A stretch of DNA of 64,000 bases, from NCBI GenBank assembly GCA_018380885.1, contig JAGZSY010000027.1, positions 1-64,000 of the forward strand. The letters are read 5' to 3'. Shown here one piece after another: positions 1 through 8,279 of this stretch. A model generated the notes under the pieces. That model was not told where the DNA came from. It searched no databases and saw only the letters and a program-made list of their open reading frames with translations. The position numbers were made by a program, and so were the translations under genes. Origin of the DNA: Enterocloster asparagiformis. Its GTDB lineage: Bacteria > Bacillota > Clostridia > Lachnospirales > Lachnospiraceae. The stretch's first letter is position 1. Each line of letters opens with the position of its first letter.

Positions 1-1
1 G

Positions 2-154
2 TGGGACGGCCGTGTATGCGATCCTGACGACGGCACCGGAGACTGGTATTTCCTGGACAACACACCTGGCGGACCTCTGGAGGGCGCTTGCTGGCATACC
101 CGTGCCAATGGGGCGCAGGAAATCTGGCGGGTTGATCTGGCCGAGCAGATTTAG
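2..154 (+). CDS. C-terminal 50 residues of an unknown protein (5' truncated)
   Basis: The frame is open from base 2 to a TAG stop at 152-154 and encodes about 50 residues that begin WDGRVCDPDDGTGDW and end with VDLAEQI. The segment is rich in Trp, Asp and Gly. I recognise no family. A GC-rich inverted repeat follows 13 bases after the stop, which supports this being a real gene end. The start lies outside the window, so length and function cannot be judged. Confidence 0.5.
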   Translation, partial: WDGRVCDPDDGTGDWYFLDNTPGGPLEGACWHTRANGAQEIWRVDLAEQI

Positions 155-166
155 GGCATAATAATA

Positions 167-194
167 GCGGGCCTCGGTTGCGCCGGCGGCCCGC
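167..194 (+). terminator. GC-rich hairpin after the truncated gene
   Basis: GCGGGCC (167-173) pairs with GGCCCGC (188-194) just after the TAG at 154. There is no long T-run (CTGATT follows), so this is only a weak terminator candidate. Confidence 0.35.
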
Positions 195-270
195 CTGATT
201 CTATCTATATAGAATATTTCTGTCCATAAATAGTCCATAAATCACTTTTTGCGCAGCCAATTAGAGGCAA

Positions 271-303
271 CAAAAAACCTCGTAAGCATTATACTTACGA
301 GGC
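271..303 (-). terminator. Rho-independent terminator of the tRNA-Arg gene
   Basis: Read on the minus strand, a 9-bp stem (CCTCGTAAG with CTTACGAGG, bases 278-302) is followed by a T-run. It lies directly 3' of the leftward tRNA. Confidence 0.8.
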
Positions 304-311
304 TTTCGACG

Positions 312-385
312 CGCGCCAGAGAAGATTCGAACTCCCGACACTACGGTCCGTAGCCGTATGCTCTATCCAGCTGAGCTACTGACGC
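312..385 (-). tRNA. tRNA-Arg (anticodon ACG)
   Basis: The minus strand folds into a full cloverleaf. The acceptor GCGTCAG/CTGGCGC is complete, the D-arm carries AGCTGGATAG, and the anticodon stem TACGG/CCGTA encloses the loop CTACGGA with anticodon ACG. The variable loop is 5 nt and the T-loop is TTCGAAT. CCA is not encoded after the discriminator G. Confidence 0.93.
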
Positions 386-412
386 ATCCGCTGTTCTTCA
401 ACAGCAAAAACA

Positions 413-441
413 ATTATATCTATAGATTGGAAAAAAGTCAA
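413..441 (-). promoter_or_regulatory. Sigma-70-type promoter for tRNA-Arg
   Basis: On the minus strand TTGACT (-35) and TATAAT (-10) are separated by 17 bases, about 28 bases upstream of the mature tRNA 5' end. Confidence 0.75.
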
Positions 442-518
442 GCGTTTTTTGAAAAAAGTTTGAAATTGTGAAAATGTATTCCAGATATCGCCGGCGGCCG
501 GCGGTTGTATATATGCAG

Positions 519-556
519 AAGCGGGGCATATCGGAGGCCGGTACGCCCCGCTTTTT
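519..556 (-). terminator. Hairpin at the end of the oxamate-type operon
   Basis: AAGCGGGGC and GCCCCGCTT form a strong stem 20-57 bases beyond the stop of the symporter gene. The T-run is on the plus-strand side, so the hairpin may work better in that direction. It is nevertheless the only terminator-like structure after the leftward operon. Confidence 0.5.
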
Positions 557-575
557 AGTGCATATTGTGAACGGC

Positions 576-1811
576 CTACAGTTCTTTTGAGTAGAAGATG
601 CTGTAATCCAGCTCTTTTTCGCCGTTTGCTACCAGCAGAGCGGTAAAGACATCCGCATCTACGTTCAATATGGTCCGGTACATGCCCACGAACCATTCCA
701 GACCGGCGAATATGGCGATGCTTTCCACCGGAAGCCCCAGCTGGGGTACGATCATGGCCAGGGATACAAGGCCGGCTCCGGGTACGATCGCGTTGGCCAT
801 GGACAGCATCGTGGCCATGAACACGATATAGATATATCCGTTGAACCCAAAGGAGATGCCGTAAATCTGGGTGATGGTCACTGCTGTGATGGCCATATGC
901 ATGGCCGCGCCGTTGCAGTTGATGGACATTCCCAGCGGCAGCACCAGCTTGGCAACCCGGTCCCCGATGCCCAGGCGCTCCCTGGAATCCTTCAGGGTGG
1001 TGGGCAGGGTGACGGCGGAGGAGGTGGTGGCCAGCGCCATCAGCGATATCCGGGAAATCTTCTTAAAGAGCAGCCAGACCGGGATTCTCAGCCGGATGGA
1101 CAGGAAGGTAAGCCAGGCGGCCAAAAACAGCACCGTGCATGCGCCGTAAATGAGCAGGTATTTGATCAGAGGCAGGATCACCTTGCCGCCCAGGGCGCCG
1201 ATGGTCGAGGCCACCAGCGCGAAGATTCCGATGGGGGCCAGCTTCATGATCATCCCCATCAGGCGCATAATGGCGGCGTTGAACTGGAGGATCACCTCGT
1301 AAAGCTCGTTTTTTCCCTTTTCCACCCGCACATAGCTCACCGCCAGGCCGAACAGCACGGCGAACAGAATCACCTGCACGATCACGCCGTTTGCCATGGA
1401 CTCCACAATGTTTTTGGAGAAAAATCCCAATAGTGTCTCGGACAGCGGCTTTACCTGCAGCGCGGAGGCATCTGCGGTTTGGGTGGAAAATGCGGTCATC
1501 TGAATGGCGGCTCCCGGCTTCAGCCAGAGGCCCACCAGGGAGCCGAAGACCGCCGCGGTCAGGGAGGATGAAAGGAAAATGCAGATGGTTTTTCTGCCCA
1601 CAGCCCCCATTTCCCTGGGATTTAACCCGCCGACCGCCTCGATCAGCTGCCCCATGACCAGCAGAATGATGGGCATCTGGATCAGATGGAAGAAGATGTC
1701 CCCCACCACCTTCACCGGGGCAATGCGGTCCCCGGCCGCCGTCCCCACGGCTGCTGCCAGGATCATTGCGCACACAATCTGCCCGGTTGTCCCCAATTTT
1801 TTTCGTTTCAT
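576..1811 (-). CDS. SDF (DAACS) family cation:dicarboxylate/amino-acid symporter
   Basis: This 411-residue integral membrane protein has the usual length for the sodium/proton:dicarboxylate symporter family. The serine-rich hairpin signature ATTSSAVTLP lies at residues 261-270. The position of the NMDGT motif reads NCNGA (298-302), so the usual aspartate is Asn, which suggests a substrate unlike glutamate or aspartate. It is the last gene of a leftward operon, 13 bases after carbamate kinase and behind the FdrA-DUF1116, DUF2877 and MFS genes. It may import or export an intermediate of that pathway. Family assignment is firm and the substrate is inference. Confidence 0.85.
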   Translation of the reverse strand: MKRKKLGTTGQIVCAMILAAAVGTAAGDRIAPVKVVGDIFFHLIQMPIILLVMGQLIEAVGGLNPREMGAVGRKTICIFLSSSLTAAVFGSLVGLWLKPGAAIQMTAFSTQTADASALQVKPLSETLLGFFSKNIVESMANGVIVQVILFAVLFGLAVSYVRVEKGKNELYEVILQFNAAIMRLMGMIMKLAPIGIFALVASTIGALGGKVILPLIKYLLIYGACTVLFLAAWLTFLSIRLRIPVWLLFKKISRISLMALATTSSAVTLPTTLKDSRERLGIGDRVAKLVLPLGMSINCNGAAMHMAITAVTITQIYGISFGFNGYIYIVFMATMLSMANAIVPGAGLVSLAMIVPQLGLPVESIAIFAGLEWFVGMYRTILNVDADVFTALLVANGEKELDYSIFYSKEL

Positions 1812-1824
1812 ATGTTGTTACCCC

Positions 1825-2763
1825 CTATGAGGCAATAATCTCCGTGCCCGCGCCCTGCCCGATTCCGCCGAGCTGATCAATGGAGGTGATAATCGCCTTT
1901 TTCTTGGTTCCGGATTCCACGAACCGGATTGCGGCCTGGATCTTGGGCAGCATGCTCCCCTCCGGGAATTGTTTTTCTTCGATGTACTGTTTCAGCTGCT
2001 CTGTGGTCACGCACTCCAGCTCCTGCTGCCCGGGCTTGTTGTAGTTGACGCACACCCGGGACACGCCGGTGAGAATCAGCAGTATGTCCGCATCGATGAG
2101 CTCCGCCAGCTTCTCGGCCGCCAGGTCCTTGTCGATTACCGCCTCCATACCTCTGTAACCGGCCTGGGAGCGCACCACGGGGATGCCGCCGCCACCGCCG
2201 CAGATTACGATGTTGTCGCGGTTGACCAGCTGGCGTACCGCCGGAAATTCCACGATGTTCACGGGCTTGGGCGAGGGAACCACTTTTCTCCAGCCTCTTC
2301 CGGAGTCCTCCACGTAACAGCCGCCCTCCTTCTCCATCGCTTCCCTGGCCTCCTCCTCTGTCAGGAAGGGGCCGATGGGCTTGGTGGGGTGGCTGAACGC
2401 CTGATCCCTCTCGTCCACCTCCACCTGGGTCACCAGGGACACCACGTTTTTGCGGAGCCCCACTTGATCCAGGGCTTCGTAAAATGCGTTTTGCAGCCAA
2501 TATCCGATGCTGCCCTGTGTCATCGCCACGCAGGTATCCATGGGCATGGCCGGATTCTTCCTGCTGTCCACCGCCTTCTGCTGCAAATACAGATTCCCCA
2601 CCTGCGGGCCGTTGCCGTGGGCGATCACCAGCTCGTCGCCCCGCTTCACCAGCTCGCAGAGCTGCGAGCTGGCTTTGTACAGAGCCCTTCTCTGGGCCGC
2701 CGCCGAGGCATCGTCTGTGAGGATTGCGTTGCCCCCAAGGGCCAGTACAATTCGGTCGCTCAT
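1825..2763 (-). CDS. arcC: Carbamate kinase
   Basis: The product (312 residues) is a catabolic carbamate kinase that makes ATP from ADP and carbamoyl phosphate in the cytoplasm. LGGNA near the N-terminus, the central run of glycines followed by IPVV, and the DKDLAAEKLA segment match the family, and length is typical (about 310). I chose the ATG at 2763 because AAGGAG sits 8 bases upstream; a GTG two codons earlier is possible. No arginine deiminase or ornithine carbamoyltransferase gene lies nearby. The neighbours are FdrA/DUF1116/DUF2877 genes, so the carbamoyl phosphate probably comes from oxamate carbamoyltransferase rather than arginine. Confidence 0.92.
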   Translation of the reverse strand: MSDRIVLALGGNAILTDDASAAAQRRALYKASSQLCELVKRGDELVIAHGNGPQVGNLYLQQKAVDSRKNPAMPMDTCVAMTQGSIGYWLQNAFYEALDQVGLRKNVVSLVTQVEVDERDQAFSHPTKPIGPFLTEEEAREAMEKEGGCYVEDSGRGWRKVVPSPKPVNIVEFPAVRQLVNRDNIVICGGGGGIPVVRSQAGYRGMEAVIDKDLAAEKLAELIDADILLILTGVSRVCVNYNKPGQQELECVTTEQLKQYIEEKQFPEGSMLPKIQAAIRFVESGTKKKAIITSIDQLGGIGQGAGTEIIAS

Positions 2764-2765
2764 AA

Positions 2766-4010
2766 TCACTGCTCCTTTACTTTTTTCTCATCCGCAAAGC
2801 TGAACACAATACCGCCGATCACCAGCATAACAGCGGCCAGGTAGAAGCCGACCTTCATGGACCCCAGTTTGTCTGCGATATAACCGGTGATGTAGGGGGC
2901 CAGAATGGAACCGGACATGCCCACAAAGTTGTATGCGCTGAGCACGGTGGAAAGTGCCTTCTTGGGCGCGTTTTTCGTGACAAACGCCACCAGGATGGGG
3001 TCCAGAGCCAGCTTGCCGGTAAGTCCGTAAATGATCAGAACCAGGATTAACAGGGTTCTGTCTTGCACAAATGCGATGCCGAAGGTCGATAGCAGGGCAA
3101 TGGGAACCAGGAAAAATACCAGCTTTTTGGTCACCTTGAACTTGTCGGATAAACGTGCGAACAGCAGCGCGCCGGGGATGGAGGCCCAGGGAACCAGAGA
3201 GGAGATAAAGCCGACGCTGGTGCCGGTGAAGCCCCGCTCAACCTGTAAAAACTGGGGCAGCCAGGTGATGATCACAAAGTTTGCATAGATGGAGCAGAAG
3301 CACAGGATAAATGCCAGCAGCAGGTTTTTATTTCCAAAAATTTCCTTCATGGAGATTTTCTCATGCTGGACCGCGGCTTTGGTTTGCTGCGGTTTACCCT
3401 GATCCTCGGGGCGGATCACTTTTTCCTTCAGCAGGACAAAGAACAGAACGCCTACGATGACGGTGGGAATCGCCATGATATAGAAGGGCTTGCTCCAGGA
3501 CTCTCCGTTTTCCAGCACCAGCTTGCTGGATAACAGGTATCCGCCGGAGGTGCCGAAGGCCATGCCGCTGTTGATGATGGCGGTTCCCAAGGTCAGGCTT
3601 CTGGTGGGAATGGCTTCTGTTGACATGGCGTACTGGGGGCCGTAGTATGCGCCCTGTCCGATACCAGTCAGCACGCGGAACAGCATAAACACGCCGAAGG
3701 CGGAAGCCACGCCGCTCAAATAGGTGGTGACGCCGAACAGGATAAAGCCGAGGGAGATGACCAGCTTTCTGCCGAATTTATCGCCCACCATTCCGGAGGG
3801 AATCTGGGTGATGGCGTAAGCCAGGAAGAAGATGCTGTTTACAAGCCCCAACTGGGTGTTGTTCAGCCCAAATTGTTCCCCAATTTTTCCCATAACTGGA
3901 TTCAGGATCGTGCGGTCCGCGTACATCAGAATCCAGCCCACAAAACACAGTGCTACTACCTTCCACCAATATCGTTCCGAAACAGGCATTGCCTCATAAC
4001 GAGCTTTCAT
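2766..4010 (-). CDS. MFS transporter (anion:cation symporter type)
   Basis: This 414-residue protein has about 12 hydrophobic segments and the MFS loop motif GMVGDKFGRK between helices 2 and 3. It starts with a short hydrophilic segment rich in Lys, Arg and Trp. The family resembles organic-anion permeases such as hexuronate or phthalate transporters. The ATG at 4010 has GGAGAGG 8 bases upstream. An in-frame ATG at 4034 is less likely because it lies deeper inside the upstream gene, which already overlaps this one by 17 bases. Position between DUF2877 and carbamate kinase suggests uptake of allantoin-pathway intermediates such as oxamate or a ureido acid. Confidence 0.85.
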   Translation of the reverse strand: MKARYEAMPVSERYWWKVVALCFVGWILMYADRTILNPVMGKIGEQFGLNNTQLGLVNSIFFLAYAITQIPSGMVGDKFGRKLVISLGFILFGVTTYLSGVASAFGVFMLFRVLTGIGQGAYYGPQYAMSTEAIPTRSLTLGTAIINSGMAFGTSGGYLLSSKLVLENGESWSKPFYIMAIPTVIVGVLFFVLLKEKVIRPEDQGKPQQTKAAVQHEKISMKEIFGNKNLLLAFILCFCSIYANFVIITWLPQFLQVERGFTGTSVGFISSLVPWASIPGALLFARLSDKFKVTKKLVFFLVPIALLSTFGIAFVQDRTLLILVLIIYGLTGKLALDPILVAFVTKNAPKKALSTVLSAYNFVGMSGSILAPYITGYIADKLGSMKVGFYLAAVMLVIGGIVFSFADEKKVKEQ

Positions 4011-5148
4011 ATCGTTTACCTCTCCATTTCTCATTTTTTATACGTCCTGCCGCCGCAAGACCCAGGCCGAACAATGTGTCGCACCCGGAAGTGTGTCCCA
4101 GCTCCCGCACGCTGGCAAGCCAGCGTCCGGTGTTTTCCCGGTCATTATTCCAAAAGCCTCTCAGCAGGAGCTTCATATTTTCATTGACGTAACCTGCCAC
4201 CAGGCCTTTGCAGTAGGCAAGGCTGATATCCGTGGTCTGACCGTGAAGGCAGCTTTCCAGTATGTCGAGAAAACGCTGCCCGGCGCCTGACGGGTCCAGG
4301 GCAAGCAGTCCGGCGCCGTACCCCAAAAGAATGTCGTCCCCCGACGGGGTCAGACCCCGTCCCCTTCCGATCAGCCAGGAGACGGCTTTTTTCAGGGCGG
4401 ACGAATCCCGGCGGTACCTGGCGGAATGTTCGTCCGCCGCGCTCTGGCCGCCATCGGCAGAATGTTTGGCTGCTGCGCCCTGGCGGTCCTCGGCGTCATG
4501 TTCGTCCGCTGCGTCCCATCGTCCCTCGGCGTCATGTTCGTCCGTCGCGTCCCGGTCGTCCCTGGCGTCATGTTTGACCGCCACGCTCTGGCCGTCTCTG
4601 GCGGTATGTTCGTCCACCGCATCCTGGCCGCCCCCGGCGGCACATTCCGCCGCTGTCCCCCGGAATGCGTACTCCTCCAGGATCCGGCAGCACGCCTCAA
4701 ACCTTGCGTCCCGCCGGATTCCCAGGCAGTCCTCCAAATCCTGGTTTTCTAACAGCTGCCACAGGGCGCTGTCGCGGATGGCGGCTGGGCGGTATTCCGC
4801 CCGGGGCTTTGTGTCAAAAATCGTCTCCGCCTGAAGGTCCACGATCTCCATCAGGTCTGTATGTATGGTGAAAATTCCATGCCTCCCGTACAGTACAATC
4901 CTTCCATCACGGCAGCACGCCAAATCTCCCGGCGCGATCCCCGCCAGCATGTCCCTGATCCACGCCTCCGGCAGTTCCATCCCAAAGCAGCACAGGGGCC
5001 GGCTGGGGGGACCGGCGTGGATCAGCCGCTCTCCCAGCGTAAAATTGAAGCTGGTCTGAAAGCAGCTGTGCACCGCGCCGGCGCTGCGCCCGTCCAGGGC
5101 GCCTTCCAGGTAACTGCTGATCCGGCCTGCATTTTCCGGCTCAACCAT
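3994..5148 (-). CDS. DUF2877 protein (AllH/YlbF-like, oxamate carbamoyltransferase component) with a repeat insert
   Basis: This is a 384-residue cytoplasmic protein. The family signature GRGRGLTPSGDD lies at 261-272. DUF2877 proteins (E. coli YlbF, recently named AllH) are coded beside FdrA and DUF1116 and take part in oxamate carbamoyltransferase. Here residues about 172-250 are a hydrophilic low-complexity insert of a 12-residue repeat with histidines at 181, 193, 205, 217, 229 and 241. It sits just before the conserved signature and makes the protein longer than the roughly 270-290 residues I would expect. The gene ends inside the start of the MFS gene and begins 13 bases after the FdrA fusion, so the genes are co-transcribed. 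Confidence 0.82.
   Translation of the reverse strand: MVEPENAGRISSYLEGALDGRSAGAVHSCFQTSFNFTLGERLIHAGPPSRPLCCFGMELPEAWIRDMLAGIAPGDLACCRDGRIVLYGRHGIFTIHTDLMEIVDLQAETIFDTKPRAEYRPAAIRDSALWQLLENQDLEDCLGIRRDARFEACCRILEEYAFRGTAAECAAGGGQDAVDEHTARDGQSVAVKHDARDDRDATDEHDAEGRWDAADEHDAEDRQGAAAKHSADGGQSAADEHSARYRRDSSALKKAVSWLIGRGRGLTPSGDDILLGYGAGLLALDPSGAGQRFLDILESCLHGQTTDISLAYCKGLVAGYVNENMKLLLRGFWNNDRENTGRWLASVRELGHTSGCDTLFGLGLAAAGRIKNEKWRGKRYESSL
4410..4632 (-). repeat. 36-bp tandem repeat inside the DUF2877 gene (about 6 copies)
   Basis: Six degenerate 36-bp units encode H-[DST]-A-x4-[DSG]-A-x-[DVA]-[EK], with His codons exactly 12 residues apart. The length is a multiple of three, so copy-number change would keep the frame. 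The repeat leaves several other frames open on both strands. Confidence 0.85.
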
Positions 5149-5161
5149 GGTTTACTCCTTC

Positions 5162-8158
5162 TTACTCCTCAATTCCCAGGCACTTCGCATAGGCCTCCAG
5201 CGCCTTCTCAAAGCATGCCAGCGGCGCGCGCACCGTTCCGGCGCCGATCTGACCGATTCCGGCCTGCTTGTGGGCGATGCCCGTGTTGATGAGCGGGGTG
5301 ATTCCGGTGGCCACCACCTTGCGGATATCGATTCCAAGGGGAGCGCCCTTAAAGTCCCAGGTGGGGATGCTGAAATTGGAATTGTTGGTGATACAGATTT
5401 TATCCATCTCGTTGGACACCCTCAGGGCGTCCTCGAATCCGCCCGCGCCCACGAAACGCGTCACGCCGGGAGCTGCGATCATGGACATGCCGCCCACGCC
5501 CACGGTCTCCGTGATGGCGCTGTCGCCGATGTCCGGGTTGGCGTCGTCCTCGGTAAAGCCGGTGAAATACAGCCCCTTGGGCGTGTTGACGGGGGCGGTG
5601 AACCACTGGTCACCCATACCGCTTATGCGGATGCCGAACTGCCTTCCGTTCCTGGTCATGGTGGTGACCACGCAGCCCTCTTTGATCTTGCGGGCGCAGT
5701 CCACCATCGCCTTGCCGGTAGCCATCATGACGTTTAAGAAGAACTGGTCGGTGTCGGCCAGGAACTGGACAACCGAGCGTTTCTCGTCCTCATTCCAGTC
5801 CAGCTTCATGATCAGAGGCGCTGTCTCCTTCAGGAAATTCAGGGAGGCGGCGATATTTCTCTGGTGGAACTCGTCGCCCATGGTGATGGCCTTGGCGATG
5901 ATCACATTCAAGTTCAGCCCGCCGTCCCTGGAGCGCACGGCCGCGCCCAGCACCGGGCCAAGCACATCCCGCATCCAGCGCAGGCGGTTTACAACCTCCT
6001 CGGAGTAGGCGCCGAACCGCAGCACCTTGCCGATGCCCTCGTTCATGGTGCAGTACGCCCTGGTGCCGTCCAGCTTGTTCTCCACAACCAGAACGGGCAT
6101 GTTTCCGGAGGTGATTCCGCCCATGGGGCCTACGGCGTTCACATGGTGGCAGGGCATGAAGCAAATATCCCCGGATTCCAGCATGGCCCTTGCGGCGGCT
6201 TCATCCTCAGCCCAGCCCTCGAACAGGGCGGCGCCTACACAGGAGCCCTGCATGGGTCCGGTCATCTCAGCGTAGGTGATGGGCGGGCCGGCGTGAAGGA
6301 GAACCTTTCCATTTAACGGTTCGATTACGGATTTGGCGGGAACCACATCCATCAGGAAGGGCTGGGAGGATTTCAACTGTTCCACAACCCTGCGGTTCAT
6401 CTCATCGATCTCCTCTATGCGGTTCAGCTGGGTCAGCAGGCGGATCATCTTTTTGTTGCCGCCGGCCATGGGTTTCCAGTCGAACTGCACGGATTTGCCC
6501 TCGTATTTCACAATGGATTCGTTGAAGCTCTCCACGCCCACGTTGACGATGCGGGGCTTGGTGGTCAGCAGCTCCATCACCTTCTCGTCCGGCTGGGGAA
6601 GTTCGATCTTCGCGCCGGTGTAGGGCAGTATTTCCTTATCTGCCTCCATCATGTCCAGCCCCTTTAATTTGAGGGCAAGGCGGATGGCGCGGGCGTTGCT
6701 CTCCTCAACCAGCACGCCGCAGTTTTTGAGCGTGTTCACGGACTGGTCGTAATCCTGGGGATCCAGGCGGGTTCCGCAGACAGAGCCGACAAAATACAGC
6801 TTGCGGCCTTCCTTTTCCGCCAGCGCGAGGCTTTCGCGGATCACCGGGGCCAGAGCGGCGGCCATGTCCGGGTGGCAGCCGTAGCCCAGCACACAGTCCA
6901 GAAGGATCACGCCCGTGTCGGGGTCCTTGGCGTATTCCAGGATTTTCTTCTGGCGCACCTCCGGGTCGATCATGGGATGGGGCTTACCCTGGGTGTAAAT
7001 GTCGTCTCCCAGGTCGATCACCTCGTAGCCGTTGGCTTGCAATATGTAGCCTTCCTTCTTGATCAGGCCGCCCAGCCCCAGGGCCTCGGAGATCAGCATC
7101 CCCGCCTCGGCCGCCAGGGTTCCGCCGGAGTACAGCCCCTTTACCGTTTTTTCAGTGGGAAGCACTTCCTTTGCGGGGCATTCCACCGGATCGCAGTAAT
7201 TCTTTTTCACCGGGCGTCCCTGGGCCAGGTCCACCGCGATGCGCGCTGTCTCCTCCATGGTGTGCGCCAGGTAGACATTTCCCTCATAATGGTCCGGCTT
7301 CTCGCCCAGGAACACGGCTACCACCGGTTTTGTCACGTTCTGCAGCAGCTCCACCACCTCGTCCCGGACTTCCTTTGCCGGCGGCTTGGAGATCACCACG
7401 ATCACGTCGGTGGGATCGTGATGATCCAGGGCCACGATGGCGTCCTTCACGGTGATGGCGCCCACCTTCTCATTTAAATCCCTGCCGCCGGTTCCGATGG
7501 CGTGCACCACGCCGCCGCCCAGGCGCTCGATGATGGTGGTCACCTCCTGGATGCCGGTGCCGGAAGCCCCTACGATTCCGATGTTGCCCGGTTTTACCAC
7601 GTTGGTAAATGCGATGGGGATGCTGGAAATGATTCCTGTTCCGCAGTCAGGACCCATGAACAGCAGTCCCTTCTCGTGGGCTTTCTTTTTCAGGCGGATT
7701 TCATCCTCCAGCGAAACGTTGTCGGTAAATGAAAATACGTGGAGCCCTCGGTCAAGAGCCGCTTCCAGCTCGGGAGCCGCGTATTCGCCGGGAATGGAGA
7801 ACAGGGCCAGGTTGGCATCCGGCAGATTCTCCATGGCGCTGTCCCAGTCGGTGACGCTGTGCACGGCGTTCTGCTCACGCTTCACGGACAGGTCGTTTAA
7901 GAAGCTCTCAGCCTCCTTTAACACCAGGTCCACCACGGACTGTTCCTGGGCCTCCACCACGATCACCATGTCGCTGGGCTTCGCCGCGCCCACCTCCTCC
8001 GTGAAAAGCCCGGAATTGCGGTAGATGTCTTTGTTCGCGTCAGTTCCCATCATAATCGAGCTCTGGATTACCCCGTCCAGTGTGTTGATCCGATTGGTGA
8101 GAAGCATAAGGTTGATCGAGTCCTGGTACGCATTTTTTTTGATCACTGTGAATAACAT
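5162..8158 (-). CDS. fdrA: FdrA-DUF1116 fusion (AllF-AllG, oxamate carbamoyltransferase subunits in one chain)
   Basis: The 998-residue protein joins two families that are separate genes in E. coli. Residues 1 to about 505 are FdrA, a succinyl-CoA-synthetase-like protein: GIVGASGTG at 194-202, LYSGGTLAAE near 342 and DLGDDIYTQGKPHPMID near 382-398. Residues about 525-998 are DUF1116 (YlbE-like), with NVGVESFNES near 539 and LLHAGPPITYAEM in the middle. FdrA plus YlbE plus YlbF have been assigned to oxamate carbamoyltransferase, which splits oxalurate to oxamate and carbamoyl phosphate. AGGAGGAGG lies 7 bases before the ATG. It is the first gene of the leftward operon that also codes DUF2877 and carbamate kinase. 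I see no internal stop or frameshift. The reaction here is inferred from family and context. Confidence 0.85.
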   Translation of the reverse strand: MLFTVIKKNAYQDSINLMLLTNRINTLDGVIQSSIMMGTDANKDIYRNSGLFTEEVGAAKPSDMVIVVEAQEQSVVDLVLKEAESFLNDLSVKREQNAVHSVTDWDSAMENLPDANLALFSIPGEYAAPELEAALDRGLHVFSFTDNVSLEDEIRLKKKAHEKGLLFMGPDCGTGIISSIPIAFTNVVKPGNIGIVGASGTGIQEVTTIIERLGGGVVHAIGTGGRDLNEKVGAITVKDAIVALDHHDPTDVIVVISKPPAKEVRDEVVELLQNVTKPVVAVFLGEKPDHYEGNVYLAHTMEETARIAVDLAQGRPVKKNYCDPVECPAKEVLPTEKTVKGLYSGGTLAAEAGMLISEALGLGGLIKKEGYILQANGYEVIDLGDDIYTQGKPHPMIDPEVRQKKILEYAKDPDTGVILLDCVLGYGCHPDMAAALAPVIRESLALAEKEGRKLYFVGSVCGTRLDPQDYDQSVNTLKNCGVLVEESNARAIRLALKLKGLDMMEADKEILPYTGAKIELPQPDEKVMELLTTKPRIVNVGVESFNESIVKYEGKSVQFDWKPMAGGNKKMIRLLTQLNRIEEIDEMNRRVVEQLKSSQPFLMDVVPAKSVIEPLNGKVLLHAGPPITYAEMTGPMQGSCVGAALFEGWAEDEAAARAMLESGDICFMPCHHVNAVGPMGGITSGNMPVLVVENKLDGTRAYCTMNEGIGKVLRFGAYSEEVVNRLRWMRDVLGPVLGAAVRSRDGGLNLNVIIAKAITMGDEFHQRNIAASLNFLKETAPLIMKLDWNEDEKRSVVQFLADTDQFFLNVMMATGKAMVDCARKIKEGCVVTTMTRNGRQFGIRISGMGDQWFTAPVNTPKGLYFTGFTEDDANPDIGDSAITETVGVGGMSMIAAPGVTRFVGAGGFEDALRVSNEMDKICITNNSNFSIPTWDFKGAPLGIDIRKVVATGITPLINTGIAHKQAGIGQIGAGTVRAPLACFEKALEAYAKCLGIEE

Positions 8159-8247
8159 TTGTTTTCCTCCTCCTTTATGTTATGATAAGTATAGAGCAGA
8201 CGGTTTGTATTATCATCGGCAATAAAATGCAATTATTCTGAATTTTT

Positions 8248-8264
8248 TTATCTCTCAGAGATAA
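8248..8264. promoter_or_regulatory. 17-bp perfect palindrome in the fdrA/PucR divergent region (candidate PucR operator)
   Basis: TTATCTCTCAGAGATAA is a perfect palindrome around one base. It lies 15 bases before the PucR-family start codon and about 90 bases upstream of the fdrA start. The leftward promoter has a recognisable -10 (TATACT) but no clear -35, as expected for an activator-dependent promoter. Confidence 0.5.
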
Positions 8265-8279
8265 TGCAAAGGAGAAGAT

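Noticed and set aside
4262..4834. Long plus-strand open frames over the DUF2877 gene
   Set aside because: They arise because the 36-bp repeat lacks stops in several frames; they show no family motif and no start signals.
5147..8024. Plus-strand frames of 150-250 codons opposite the FdrA fusion
   Set aside because: Antisense shadows without ribosome sites or recognisable domains.
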